In this document: positions 6,437-14,889 of the stretch, in pieces
Layout of the letters: every line of letters begins with the position of its first letter
Numbering within the stretch: the stretch's first letter is position 1
NCBI GenBank assembly: GCA_016744555.1
Contig: JADGED010000012.1
Location: 1 to 21,875 of the forward strand
Source: Desulfuromonadaceae bacterium
Lineage (GTDB): Bacteria > Desulfobacterota > Desulfuromonadia > Desulfuromonadales > Geopsychrobacteraceae
DNA length: 21,875 bases
Direction: 5' to 3'
Notes under the pieces: generated by a model
The model's input: only the letters and a program-made list of their open reading frames with translations
Databases searched by the model: none
What the model was told of the DNA's origin: nothing
Translations under genes and position numbers: made by a program

Positions 6437-8431
6437 ATGGCTCAATTCAGGCTTCAATCAGACTATCAACCCTGTGGCGACCAACCCGAAGCGATTCGAG
6501 AACTTGTTGAAGGGATTGAACGTGGCGACCAGCATCAGGTTCTACTTGGGGTTACTGGCTCTGGTAAAACCTTCACTATGGCAAACATGATCAATCAATT
6601 GCAACGCCCAACCTTGGTTCTGGCACACAACAAAACCTTGGCAGCGCAACTTTATGGTGAGTTCAAGGAGTTGTTTCCCGACAATGCGGTCGAATATTTT
6701 GTCAGCTACTACGACTACTATCAGCCTGAAGCCTACGTTCCCTCGACCGACACCTTTATTGATAAAGATAGTTCAATCAACGAAGAGATCGACAAACTTC
6801 GCCATAGCGCCACCCGCTCGCTGTTATCACGACGTGATGTCTTGATTGTTGCCTCGGTCAGCTGCATCTACGGCCTCGGTTCTCCCGATGCTTACTTTGG
6901 CATGCTAATTAAACTGAAGATTGGAATGGAGCTCGACCGTAATCAACTACTTCACCAGTTAGTGGAAATCCAATATCAGCGGAACGATATTGACTTTCAT
7001 CGTGGGACCTTTCGTGTTCGTGGGGACAGCGTTGAGCTTTTCCCCGCTTATGAGGAAAAGCGGGCCCTGCGAATAGAGTTTTTTGGTGATGAAATTGATG
7101 CCATCAGCATCATTGACCCTTTGCGAGGTAAAGTGCTCGAACGTCTCGATGATGCCACAATTTTTCCAGCTAGCCACTACGTTGCTACCAAACCTACGCT
7201 GAAGCGCGCTATTGGTGAAATTCAAGATGAATTACAGGAACGGATCAAATACTTTAAAGACAATAACATGCTGGTAGAAGCTCAAAGGATCGAGCAACGC
7301 ACCCTCTTCGATATCGAAATGATAGAGGAGATGGGCTATTGTCAGGGAATTGAGAACTATTCTCGGGTTCTAGACCGCCGCCAAGCAGGGGAAGCACCCT
7401 CAACACTTTTTTCTTACTTTCCAGATGACGCTTTGATGTTTATTGACGAAAGTCATGTCAGTGTGAGTCAAGTAGGGGCAATGTACCGGGGCGACCGCTC
7501 ACGCAAAGAGACCTTAGTAAACTACGGGTTTCGCCTCCCCTCTGCCCTTGATAACCGCCCCATGATGTTTGAAGAATTTACCCAAAAACAACCGCAAACG
7601 GTTTACGTTTCGGCGACACCAGCAGATTACGAGATGGAAAAAGCCGATGGTGTTTTTGTTGAACAAGTTATTCGCCCAACCGGATTAGTAGATCCGCCAA
7701 TAGAAATACGCCCAGCCACCGATCAGGTTGATGATCTAATTGAAGAGATCAGAATAACCGTTAAATCCAAAGCCCGAGTACTTGTAACCACATTAACAAA
7801 GCGTATGTCAGAAGATTTAACCAGCTACTTGCAAGAGTTAAATATACGCGTTAACTACCTCCATTCCGACATAGATACGATTGAACGGATACAAATAATT
7901 AAAGCCTTAAGGGAAGGTGAATTTGATGTTCTAGTTGGCATCAACCTCCTACGTGAAGGGCTCGACATTCCAGAAGTTGCACTGGTCACCATTTTGGATG
8001 CCGACAAGGAAGGCTTTTTGCGCTCAACTCGGTCATTGATCCAGACCTGTGGACGTACCGCAAGAAATGCAAATGGGCGGGTAATCATGTATGCCGATAA
8101 AATTACCCGCTCAATGCAAGCCTGCCTCGATGAAACCGAGCGCCGGCGGAGCAAACAGTTAGCCCACAACAAAAAGCACGGGATTACTCCGAAGACCATC
8201 ATCAAGCCGATGCGCACTATCCTTGATGATATTAAAAGCAAAGACGAGTTTCAGCTACCATTGGTTGCGGAAGTTGAAGCCGAATATGACAATCCGGCTG
8301 CCTTGAAAAAACTTATCGCCGAACACAAACAAAGTATGCTCACCGCAGCTGCCGATCTCGACTTTGAAAAAGCAGCGACATTACGCGATCAAATGTTGCT
8401 TTTGGAAAAACGAGAATTAGCACTACGCTAA
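6437..8431 (+). CDS. uvrB: UvrABC excinuclease subunit B
   Basis: A 664-residue UvrB, the damage-verifying helicase-like subunit of nucleotide excision repair, which is loaded by UvrA and recruits UvrC. Walker A is GVTGSGKT (residues 39-46). The damage-probing beta-hairpin region has YYDYYQPEAYVPSTDT. Walker B/DEAD-like box is FIDESH. Helicase motifs continue with YVSATPADYE and LLREGLDIPEVALV. The C-terminal UVR domain (about 625-660) contacts UvrC. Motif VI reads QTCGRTARN, while nearly all UvrB have QTIGRAARN; both arginines are kept. ATG 6437 has AGGGA about ten bases upstream. Full length, single gene; no clear terminator follows. Confidence 0.98.
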   Translation: MAQFRLQSDYQPCGDQPEAIRELVEGIERGDQHQVLLGVTGSGKTFTMANMINQLQRPTLVLAHNKTLAAQLYGEFKELFPDNAVEYFVSYYDYYQPEAYVPSTDTFIDKDSSINEEIDKLRHSATRSLLSRRDVLIVASVSCIYGLGSPDAYFGMLIKLKIGMELDRNQLLHQLVEIQYQRNDIDFHRGTFRVRGDSVELFPAYEEKRALRIEFFGDEIDAISIIDPLRGKVLERLDDATIFPASHYVATKPTLKRAIGEIQDELQERIKYFKDNNMLVEAQRIEQRTLFDIEMIEEMGYCQGIENYSRVLDRRQAGEAPSTLFSYFPDDALMFIDESHVSVSQVGAMYRGDRSRKETLVNYGFRLPSALDNRPMMFEEFTQKQPQTVYVSATPADYEMEKADGVFVEQVIRPTGLVDPPIEIRPATDQVDDLIEEIRITVKSKARVLVTTLTKRMSEDLTSYLQELNIRVNYLHSDIDTIERIQIIKALREGEFDVLVGINLLREGLDIPEVALVTILDADKEGFLRSTRSLIQTCGRTARNANGRVIMYADKITRSMQACLDETERRRSKQLAHNKKHGITPKTIIKPMRTILDDIKSKDEFQLPLVAEVEAEYDNPAALKKLIAEHKQSMLTAAADLDFEKAATLRDQMLLLEKRELALR

Positions 8432-8530
8432 CATCAGCAAAAAACTTTGGTATTATAGGCAGTTAAAGGATACGCTGATCTGCACACCTATATAAGTTAC
8501 CCCAATAACCATACCCTCTATTTCACGCTT

Positions 8531-8556
8531 GGGCATATGACTACCAAGTTGGGCAT
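8531..8556 (+). promoter_or_regulatory. Direct GGGCAT elements, possible upstream activator site
   Basis: GGGCATATGACTACCA starts at 8531 and GGGCAT recurs at 8551, exactly 20 bases (two helical turns) later. Nearly the same block, GGGCATATGACCA, occurs at 15376. The pair lies 108-133 bases before the -24 element of the sigma-54-like promoter at 8663, a usual distance for enhancer sites of NtrC-family activators. The rest of the 314-base gap between uvrB and the first cytochrome shows no gene. Confidence 0.4.
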
Positions 8557-8662
8557 TTCAACGCAAGCGTCCACGACTGCACCACAATCTACTTTCTCAG
8601 CCATTAATTAAAACACCAACTATACCGGCATTTTCCCCACTAATAACTTTCTTAAATCGAAG

Positions 8663-8678
8663 TGGTTTGCTTTTTGCA
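8663..8678 (+). promoter_or_regulatory. Sigma-54-like promoter before dodecahaem cytochrome A
   Basis: TGGTTTGCTTTTTGCA has the required GG (8664-8665), ten bases, GC (8676-8677) and a good TTGCA -12 box. The middle CAC of the -24 consensus is missing. It would give a 5' leader of about 55 bases before ATG 8746. Confidence 0.5.
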
Positions 8679-8745
8679 TATTGGGCACTTTTTGTAATGA
8701 ACAATTGCCAAGTTATTTTAATTACAACTATTTCTGGAGGAACCA

Positions 8746-9537
8746 ATGACCCGCAGCACCGCAACCAAACCTGTTTTCATGCTTTTACTTTTTTGCTTTT
8801 TCACCTTTTCTGCCACGACTTTGCTCGCAGCCTCAACCCTTTCCGAAGACGACTGTGCAAAATGTCACGAGCAACAACCAACGCAAATTAAGGCTGATGG
8901 TGCCGCTCACAAAGAGCAGATAAACTGCATCGATTGTCATGTTGGGCACAAACCTGTCAGCCCCAGCAACATTCCAACTTGTGCCCAATGTCACGAGGGG
9001 GGGCAACATTATGCACTAGACAATTGCATGACTTGCCACAATCCACACCAGCCATTAAAAGTGACCCTTACCGGGGAACTAAAAGCAGAATGCCTAACTT
9101 GCCATACTGCACAAAATGAGCAACTGATAGCCAACCCAAGCATGCACACAGAAGTTTCGTGTAACTACTGCCATGCCGACACCCATGGCAACATCCCTGA
9201 ATGTGCTCAATGTCATGATCCACACTCCGAGGAAATGGGACAAAATGATTGTGCAACCTGCCACGATGTTCATCAGCCTACGCTGCTTGAATATCCTGAC
9301 ACCACTACAAACCTGCTTTGTGCCGCCTGCCACGATAGCGCTTTTGGTGAGCTACAAGCATCAACAACCAAACACCATGAAATCGGTTGTGTAGAATGTC
9401 ACGCCAACAAACATAAAACCGTACCACAATGTAACGATTGTCATGGCGCTCCGCACCCCGCAGGAATTCATACAAAGTTCCCTCAATGTGGAACCTGCCA
9501 TAATACCGCCCACGACCTTAACAACTTAAATCTCTAA
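8746..9537 (+). CDS. Dodecahaem c-type cytochrome A (three tetrahaem modules)
   Basis: A 263-residue exported cytochrome. GGAGG lies seven bases before ATG 8746. Residues 1-29 are a Sec signal peptide. Twelve CxxCH motifs follow: C37, C61, C79, C94 / C116, C139, C153, C169 / C192, C215 and two more. They fall into three tandem modules of about 75 residues. Each module has a first haem, about 18 residues, a haem preceded by H-x-E-x-x-C or similar, then haems after (I/V/F)Px and at the module end. Many extra His could serve as distal ligands. With no lipobox or membrane anchor, it is probably a soluble periplasmic electron carrier. It is a paralogue of the proteins at 16479 and 17293. It may have its own sigma-54-like promoter. 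Confidence 0.93.
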   Translation: MTRSTATKPVFMLLLFCFFTFSATTLLAASTLSEDDCAKCHEQQPTQIKADGAAHKEQINCIDCHVGHKPVSPSNIPTCAQCHEGGQHYALDNCMTCHNPHQPLKVTLTGELKAECLTCHTAQNEQLIANPSMHTEVSCNYCHADTHGNIPECAQCHDPHSEEMGQNDCATCHDVHQPTLLEYPDTTTNLLCAACHDSAFGELQASTTKHHEIGCVECHANKHKTVPQCNDCHGAPHPAGIHTKFPQCGTCHNTAHDLNNLNL

Positions 9538-9578
9538 GGCACCTGCAAATAAGGCCACAAAGTTACGCTGTTGCACTT

Positions 9579-9615
9579 GTTCCGTACTGGGAATAAAAAT
9601 TTCCCAGTACGGAAC
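9579..9615. terminator. Perfect 15-bp inverted repeat after cytochrome A
   Basis: GTTCCGTACTGGGAA (9579-9593) and TTCCCAGTACGGAAC (9601-9615) are exact reverse complements around a 7-base A-rich loop. It lies 42 bases after the cytochrome stop. No U run follows, so it may be a factor-dependent terminator, an RNA-stabilising hairpin or a protein-binding site. Confidence 0.55.
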
Positions 9616-9709
9616 CAAACACTTAGATTAATTGCCCAGGAACTAAAGACGTTACTAATTTTAATATTTAAAAACAGCATATTACCAACAAAGGTGGGGC
9701 GAAGAATTC

Positions 9710-11659
9710 ATGGCCACAAAACTTAACCGCATAATTATCACTTTATCATTCTTCAGTATTGGTGGATTCTGGATCATTTTTTCCAACTCACTGCACGACC
9801 AATTTTACGCACAGCATCCAGTCGTGCTACCATTCATTGAAATGAGTCACTGGCTTTTCCTTATTTCGTCAACTGTCTTCCTCTACTTTTTGCTCCATTA
9901 CTGGTATCTACAGCAATCAAAATCAACGCCGATACAACCCCATCAAAAACTAAAACAATCGTTACAGATTTTTCGAGAATATAGCGCTGCAATGGTGAAT
10001 AGTGGTGACGAGATTGCATTAATGGATACCGCTTGTCAGCTATGCGTTAAAGAGGGCGGCCATGTAATGGCCTGGATAGCAACGGCAGAGAATGATAAAA
10101 ACAAAAGCCTCAAACCAATTGCCCACTTTGGTGCAACCGGATGCTTTTTTGATAACTTTAATGCAACTTGGGATAATAGTGAAAACGGCAAGTGCCCAGC
10201 CGGAACATCAATCCGCATCGGGGAGCCCATCATCTACCAAGACCTGATGCTTAACTCACGCTTTAAGCATCGTCGAGAAGCGGCAAAGCGTAGTGGATTT
10301 GGATCATGCATTTCGATCCCGCTTTGGGATGAATTAAAAATAACCGGGGCATTGGTTGTTTTCAATTCTGCGACAAATGCCTATGACCTTGAGACGGTAA
10401 AAGTACTGGAAGCTCTTGCCTACGAGATATCGGCGGCATCAACCAATATACGTAAAAACCGGGAACACTCCTTCGCCGTTGATGAACACCATATGCTGGC
10501 AGCAATTACCGAGCAAACAACTGACGGTGTTATAACTTTCAACCCAGATGGAATTATTCAATACGTAAATTCAAGTTTTATCGAAATGTGCCGGATACCA
10601 ATTAATAAAGTTATGGGTGTCAGTATTCATGATTTTGATTGCTCAAAGCGTAACCCCATTTTCTATCAGGCAATTTTGTCCGCAGTAGCCGCAAAAGGAC
10701 CAAAATCTGGTCGGTTTGTAAACTGCGATGGCAATGGGGAAGAGCATGACATTGATGCCAGAATATCACCCGTATTTGACAAGGCGAACAAAATCGTCCG
10801 TTACGTTATAACGGTACGCGATATAACCAAAGAGGTGCAGCTGCAGCGAGAGTTACAGCAATCGCAAAAAATGGAGGCGATGGCGACCCTATCGGGGACA
10901 ATTATCCACGCATTTCAAAAACAACTGGTTACCATATCGGCCCAATCAAAAGAGGGGCTAAATGTTGATGCTGACAATGCAACATTGCAGGAAAAATTTC
11001 TCTCAATCTTCAAAGCAAGTCAAAATGGCAATAAGTTAGTCGACCATTTTACCGCCATAAGCCATCAAAGTGATCAGCCAAAACAAACGATCAACCTTGC
11101 CGATGTGGTAAACCAATGTATAGTTGCATTACGGACTAAAGCACCAACAACAATCAAGATTGATAAAAGTATTGGCACCAATCTCGGTCTGGTCTGCGCC
11201 AACAAAAAGCAAATTTATTTAGCGATTATGAACCTTTGTACAAATGCCATTGACGCAATGCAACCATCTAGGGGTAAATTAAATGGCAAGCTAGAGATAG
11301 GGCTGTTCAATTTCAATGATACCAACAACAACAATCATTCTCAGCCCCATTCTTCTGCAGGACATATAAAGCTGACAATCACCGATACCGGTCAAGGGAT
11401 GAGCCGCAAAGAAATAGCTTCAATTTTTGACCCGTTTTATACCACCAAAGGGCAAGATGAAGGGATTGGGCTTGGACTATCAATTACCCGCAGAATTATA
11501 GAGCACCACGGTGGAAACATCTCGGTTAATAGTATAGTTGGAGTCGGAACATCTTTTGCAGTCCTCCTTCCCCGTCAAGAACAAATCAAGGTGGATGAAG
11601 ATGAAACTCAGGAGATAAGCCCAAACTATCTTGCTACCAGGGAAAGTATGTATGCCTAA
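9710..11659 (+). CDS. Membrane sensor histidine kinase, GAF-PAS-HisKA-HATPase, degenerate H-box
   Basis: A 649-residue kinase. Two hydrophobic helices (about 10-28 and 44-66) anchor it with only a short periplasmic loop. Residues about 90-240 form a GAF_2-type domain (PAGTSIRIGEPIIYQDL). Residues about 262-375 are a PAS domain (TTDGVITFNPDG, then VRDITKE). The phosphoacceptor region QKMEAMATLSG is followed by IIH400-AFQKQL, where NtrB-like kinases have HDFNN. The His remains but the acidic partner and both Asn are lost. The ATPase domain looks intact: N box NLCTNAIDAM near 508, DTGQGM, FDPFYTTK and GIGLGLS near 585. GGTGGGG precedes ATG 9710. No response regulator is adjacent, so the partner is unknown. 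It probably senses a cytoplasmic or membrane signal controlling the cytochrome genes (inference). Confidence 0.9.
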   Translation: MATKLNRIIITLSFFSIGGFWIIFSNSLHDQFYAQHPVVLPFIEMSHWLFLISSTVFLYFLLHYWYLQQSKSTPIQPHQKLKQSLQIFREYSAAMVNSGDEIALMDTACQLCVKEGGHVMAWIATAENDKNKSLKPIAHFGATGCFFDNFNATWDNSENGKCPAGTSIRIGEPIIYQDLMLNSRFKHRREAAKRSGFGSCISIPLWDELKITGALVVFNSATNAYDLETVKVLEALAYEISAASTNIRKNREHSFAVDEHHMLAAITEQTTDGVITFNPDGIIQYVNSSFIEMCRIPINKVMGVSIHDFDCSKRNPIFYQAILSAVAAKGPKSGRFVNCDGNGEEHDIDARISPVFDKANKIVRYVITVRDITKEVQLQRELQQSQKMEAMATLSGTIIHAFQKQLVTISAQSKEGLNVDADNATLQEKFLSIFKASQNGNKLVDHFTAISHQSDQPKQTINLADVVNQCIVALRTKAPTTIKIDKSIGTNLGLVCANKKQIYLAIMNLCTNAIDAMQPSRGKLNGKLEIGLFNFNDTNNNNHSQPHSSAGHIKLTITDTGQGMSRKEIASIFDPFYTTKGQDEGIGLGLSITRRIIEHHGGNISVNSIVGVGTSFAVLLPRQEQIKVDEDETQEISPNYLATRESMYA

Positions 11660-11776
11660 AGAAATCCATTTTAAACGAAACTAAGGTTCTAAGTCACAGA
11701 CGGATATCTACTGGTCTAAATGCGCCAACATTACAAAAATCGACACCAACAGCAATCACTGTTCAGGAGCTTAAAC

Positions 11777-12949
11777 ATGATGGCAAAACAATATATGCTG
11801 GCATTAACTACCAGCGTCATGTTTTTCCTCCTAACTGCAAGCGGTGCCATGGCAAGCCAGAACCAATGCCTTACATGCCACCAAGATGTTCGAAACGCCG
11901 CAATGGAGCAAATGTTCATTCACGAACCTGTCGCCAAAAGCCAATGCAAGGGCTGTCACAGTGCCAACCCTGAGGACACCATATACGCAGAACCGGTTGA
12001 GCAAGAGCTAATAGACACCGATAGCAACGACAATGAGTGGATAAAATGGCTAGCAGAAAGCTTTGTGGAAAGCACCCAACAAACGGCACTACTTCCGGTG
12101 GGCGCTTGCAATTCCCCGTTAACCATTAAGTTGTGGTATCAAAACCGGAGCAAACAACAAAGCACCATCAACTGTCCAGAAGTAAGCACTATCCCGATAA
12201 AGTCGGCTCCGCCACAAGTACCAACCATTTCGCAGCTACACCTAAGCAACTACAACGATAAACTTTTCACGCGAGCTACCTTGGTCTGGGCGACTGATGC
12301 CCCCTGCCGCTGTCAGCTCATTTATAAGTTTGACGAACATCAATATGTGCAACATGAGGACGACCTTTTTACCAACAATCACAATCAAGAGATCAGAAAC
12401 TTCAATCCAAGTAATACCAACATTGCGGTGGAATGTACCGACACCTTTCAACAGCAAACACAAAGCAAATTCGTACCGCTAACAGCATTACCACTTAGAA
12501 ATGATGAGACTATTGCATTAACGGGAAAGAGTTCAGCTGAATTTACAATCAATTACTACAGAATTGCTGGCAACATTGAAATCTCCATAAAGACCAATCA
12601 ACCAGCGACTATCTCTATTGGTCAAACTGAACATAACCAAGAGCCAATGACTACGAATCAGCAAGAGCAAAACCAGCCACTTCACTCTGGGCACTCCCCA
12701 TTAGCAAACGAAAAGCAGCTTAACACCACTATTTGCTTTAAATGCCATCGCAGTACAGTTGAAGTATCATCACATCCGATTAATGTACTGCCGCCACTAG
12801 GAATGATTATTCCTCCTGAATATCCACTCCTTAGCAATGGAATGCTAACCTGCATGACCTGTCACAGTCGCCACAGTAGCAACAATGAGGCAAGACTTAT
12901 CAAACAAAGCAAAAAAGCCCTATGTACCGGTTGCCACACCAACTATTAA
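11777..12949 (+). CDS. Pentahaem cytochrome with central beta-sandwich-like region
   Basis: A 390-residue exported protein. AGGAG (11765-11769) supports ATG 11777 rather than an upstream in-frame ATG at 11720. A signal peptide (residues 1-26, ending SGAMA) is followed by CLTCH (31-35) and CKGCH (57-61), a doubled-CxxCH unit with FIHEPVAKSQ between. About 260 residues without haem motifs follow. In them RATLVWATDAPCRCQLIY resembles the core strands of fibronectin-III-like domains (xATVxWxTDxPxxSxVxY), here with an unusual Cys-Arg-Cys. The last 65 residues carry CFKCH, CMTCH and CTGCH, again doubled-CxxCH style. So one cytochrome fold seems split by a beta domain. It sits 15 bases before the HAMP gene, and the two probably work together at the inner membrane (inference). 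Confidence 0.85.
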   Translation: MMAKQYMLALTTSVMFFLLTASGAMASQNQCLTCHQDVRNAAMEQMFIHEPVAKSQCKGCHSANPEDTIYAEPVEQELIDTDSNDNEWIKWLAESFVESTQQTALLPVGACNSPLTIKLWYQNRSKQQSTINCPEVSTIPIKSAPPQVPTISQLHLSNYNDKLFTRATLVWATDAPCRCQLIYKFDEHQYVQHEDDLFTNNHNQEIRNFNPSNTNIAVECTDTFQQQTQSKFVPLTALPLRNDETIALTGKSSAEFTINYYRIAGNIEISIKTNQPATISIGQTEHNQEPMTTNQQEQNQPLHSGHSPLANEKQLNTTICFKCHRSTVEVSSHPINVLPPLGMIIPPEYPLLSNGMLTCMTCHSRHSSNNEARLIKQSKKALCTGCHTNY

Positions 12950-12964
12950 CAATAAGGTTATAAA

Positions 12965-13543
12965 ATGAATAATAATCGAAGAAAATGTTTAAACCTGCAG
13001 GTCAAGCGACATTTACAAGTTTGGCTAATGATACGTCTCGGCGGGATTATTATCCTCACGGCGATCATTTCAGCACTCATTTTATACGGCTATGCACGAC
13101 ACGAAACCATCAATAGCTTCTACGACGCCCACATAAAAATTCGCCGATTAAGTGACCTGCTTATTCCAGTAGTTTTATCCGGCTGCGCAGTAAGCCTTAT
13201 CAGCGGAGCCATTGTCGCAATTTTTCTGCCGCAAAAACTAGCTGGCCCAATTTATCACATAGAAAATAGGTTCAAGTCGCTGGCGAGCGGTGATTTTACG
13301 GTAAGAATTGGTCTAAGGACAAATGACACATTGCACAATTTCGCTAATCAATTAAACACTGCTATTGACCACGCTGATCAACAGTGGGGACAAGTTCAAC
13401 AACTCAACGAAAACCTGCAATATTTAGCGCAAACCCCAAATGCTGACATTACGGCTACCTTAAATCAGCTAAACGAAGTCGTTTCTTCTGTTAAAACCAG
13501 CTACGCTGACAAAATAGACTACCCAATAGAATACGTCATATAA
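12965..13543 (+). CDS. Two-TM HAMP-only membrane protein
   Basis: A 192-residue protein. TM1 covers about 25-43, a periplasmic loop of about 22 residues follows, and TM2 covers about 66-88. Then comes a HAMP domain (about 89-145): LAGPIYHIENRF with the conserved Pro95, a linker containing SGDFTVRI, then a second amphipathic helix. The rest is a coiled-coil-like tail, LNENLQYLAQ to the end, with no kinase, cyclase or chemotaxis output domain. The start ATG 12965 has AAGG upstream and lies only 15 bases after the pentahaem cytochrome, so the two are very likely co-transcribed. It may relay a redox signal from that cytochrome to the upstream kinase, or anchor the cytochrome to the membrane; neither is shown by the sequence. 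Confidence 0.85.
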   Translation: MNNNRRKCLNLQVKRHLQVWLMIRLGGIIILTAIISALILYGYARHETINSFYDAHIKIRRLSDLLIPVVLSGCAVSLISGAIVAIFLPQKLAGPIYHIENRFKSLASGDFTVRIGLRTNDTLHNFANQLNTAIDHADQQWGQVQQLNENLQYLAQTPNADITATLNQLNEVVSSVKTSYADKIDYPIEYVI

Positions 13544-13604
13544 CCTTATGTTAAGTTATATCTTATAAGCATCATAGGAATTAACTTTCGGGTGGCGAGA
13601 TAAT

Positions 13605-14843
13605 ATGTGCAAACTAATAACTAAAAAATTATGGTCATTGAAACACTTGGTGGCAACCTGCGCAGCCCTTTTGCTCTGCTTGGCAACACAGGTGAACGCA
13701 GGCTCCTATACCGCATCAGCACATGGCAGCAGTAATTACGGGGTAAAACGATCTAGCCTAACAAGCTATGGAAAGGGAAATTGCGGCCATTGCCATGCAC
13801 AGCATACCGGGGGGAGCTCTAGCCTGTTGTTCTCAACCAACTTCAGCGGCAAAACAACAAATACGGTTCCATATACTGCCGATGACAATGTCTGCTTTCA
13901 GTGCCACCAAGATGTATCAGTGCAGACAATAGATTCGAACCTGACTAACGAGAATTACAGTGCCACTTTCGGTGGCGCTAGTGCCGAAGTTGATAGCATT
14001 TTGGATGCCTTCAATCAAAACTCTTACCACAACCTTTACGATGTACAAAATTATATAGCCGGCAGCAATGGTGAACGAGTAACACCCATATATGACGATT
14101 TTCCAGCTTCGTCCAACCCTTGTAGCGGTTGTCATAATGCCCATCTAGCTAAGGCCAATAAAAGGTCAATCAGCACCCCTGCCGAGACGGTTATGTCCAA
14201 GCCTTCTGAGCATGAAGACCTTTGGGGTGACGATGGTGGCACAACGGAACTAATGACCGCATTCGGAGGCGACTACCAGCCGCCGCTATATTCCGGCAGC
14301 ACAACCTTTCTGGAACCCGACGGACTCAGCGCTATCGCCATAACTCAGGCGGGGAAAACACCGAACTACAACGCTTTATGCATCGACTGTCATAACATGG
14401 AGAACACAATTTACAGCACAGAGTTGGGGCGAGATTTACGTAAATTTGATTGGTCTTTAGAGTCACACGGAGAAGGTCACGCATATAACTGGACGGCTGA
14501 GGATGAGATGCTTTCTCCTTACACGGACACCAATTTGGGAAATTATGTTTTATCCTGCATGGACTGCCATGAACCACATGGATCGAGCAATGGATACTTG
14601 ATCCGCACCAGCGTCAATGCGGCAACGGTATCCCTAGCTGTTGGGGCAACCAGTTGGGATGCCCTCTGCTCTAATTGCCATTTAGCAGCCGCCAACCTGA
14701 GAAATTTTCATCATCAGACCCGGCTCGCTGCTGGCTATCTATGCTCAGATTGTCACGTCGGTGCGACCAAGAGCGGCATCATGCAACCTTGCATCAATTG
14801 CCACTACCATGGCAGCTCTTCCGGGGGGTTCAAGACGTTTTAG
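13605..14843 (+). CDS. Octahaem secreted c-type cytochrome
   Basis: A 412-residue protein with a signal peptide (about 1-32, ending TQVNA) and eight CxxCH motifs: CGHCH, CFQCH, CSGCH, CIDCH, CMDCH, CSNCH, CSDCH, CINCH. Loops between haems are long and rich in Gly, Ser, Asn and Thr, unlike the compact dodecahaem proteins. At least eleven His lie outside the motifs, enough for bis-His ligation of all haems. NPCSGCHNAH and CMDCHEPHGSSNGYLI are typical of doubled-CxxCH extracellular cytochromes in Geobacter relatives. No lipobox is present. In this setting, with an NHL protein and a barrel nearby, it is the best candidate for the cell-surface or filament-forming cytochrome, but polymerisation cannot be read from the sequence. 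Confidence 0.9.
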   Translation: MCKLITKKLWSLKHLVATCAALLLCLATQVNAGSYTASAHGSSNYGVKRSSLTSYGKGNCGHCHAQHTGGSSSLLFSTNFSGKTTNTVPYTADDNVCFQCHQDVSVQTIDSNLTNENYSATFGGASAEVDSILDAFNQNSYHNLYDVQNYIAGSNGERVTPIYDDFPASSNPCSGCHNAHLAKANKRSISTPAETVMSKPSEHEDLWGDDGGTTELMTAFGGDYQPPLYSGSTTFLEPDGLSAIAITQAGKTPNYNALCIDCHNMENTIYSTELGRDLRKFDWSLESHGEGHAYNWTAEDEMLSPYTDTNLGNYVLSCMDCHEPHGSSNGYLIRTSVNAATVSLAVGATSWDALCSNCHLAAANLRNFHHQTRLAAGYLCSDCHVGATKSGIMQPCINCHYHGSSSGGFKTF

Positions 14844-14889
14844 GTGGGGAGCAATCTCTGTTTACAGTCAAACCGCTTTAAAAATATTT

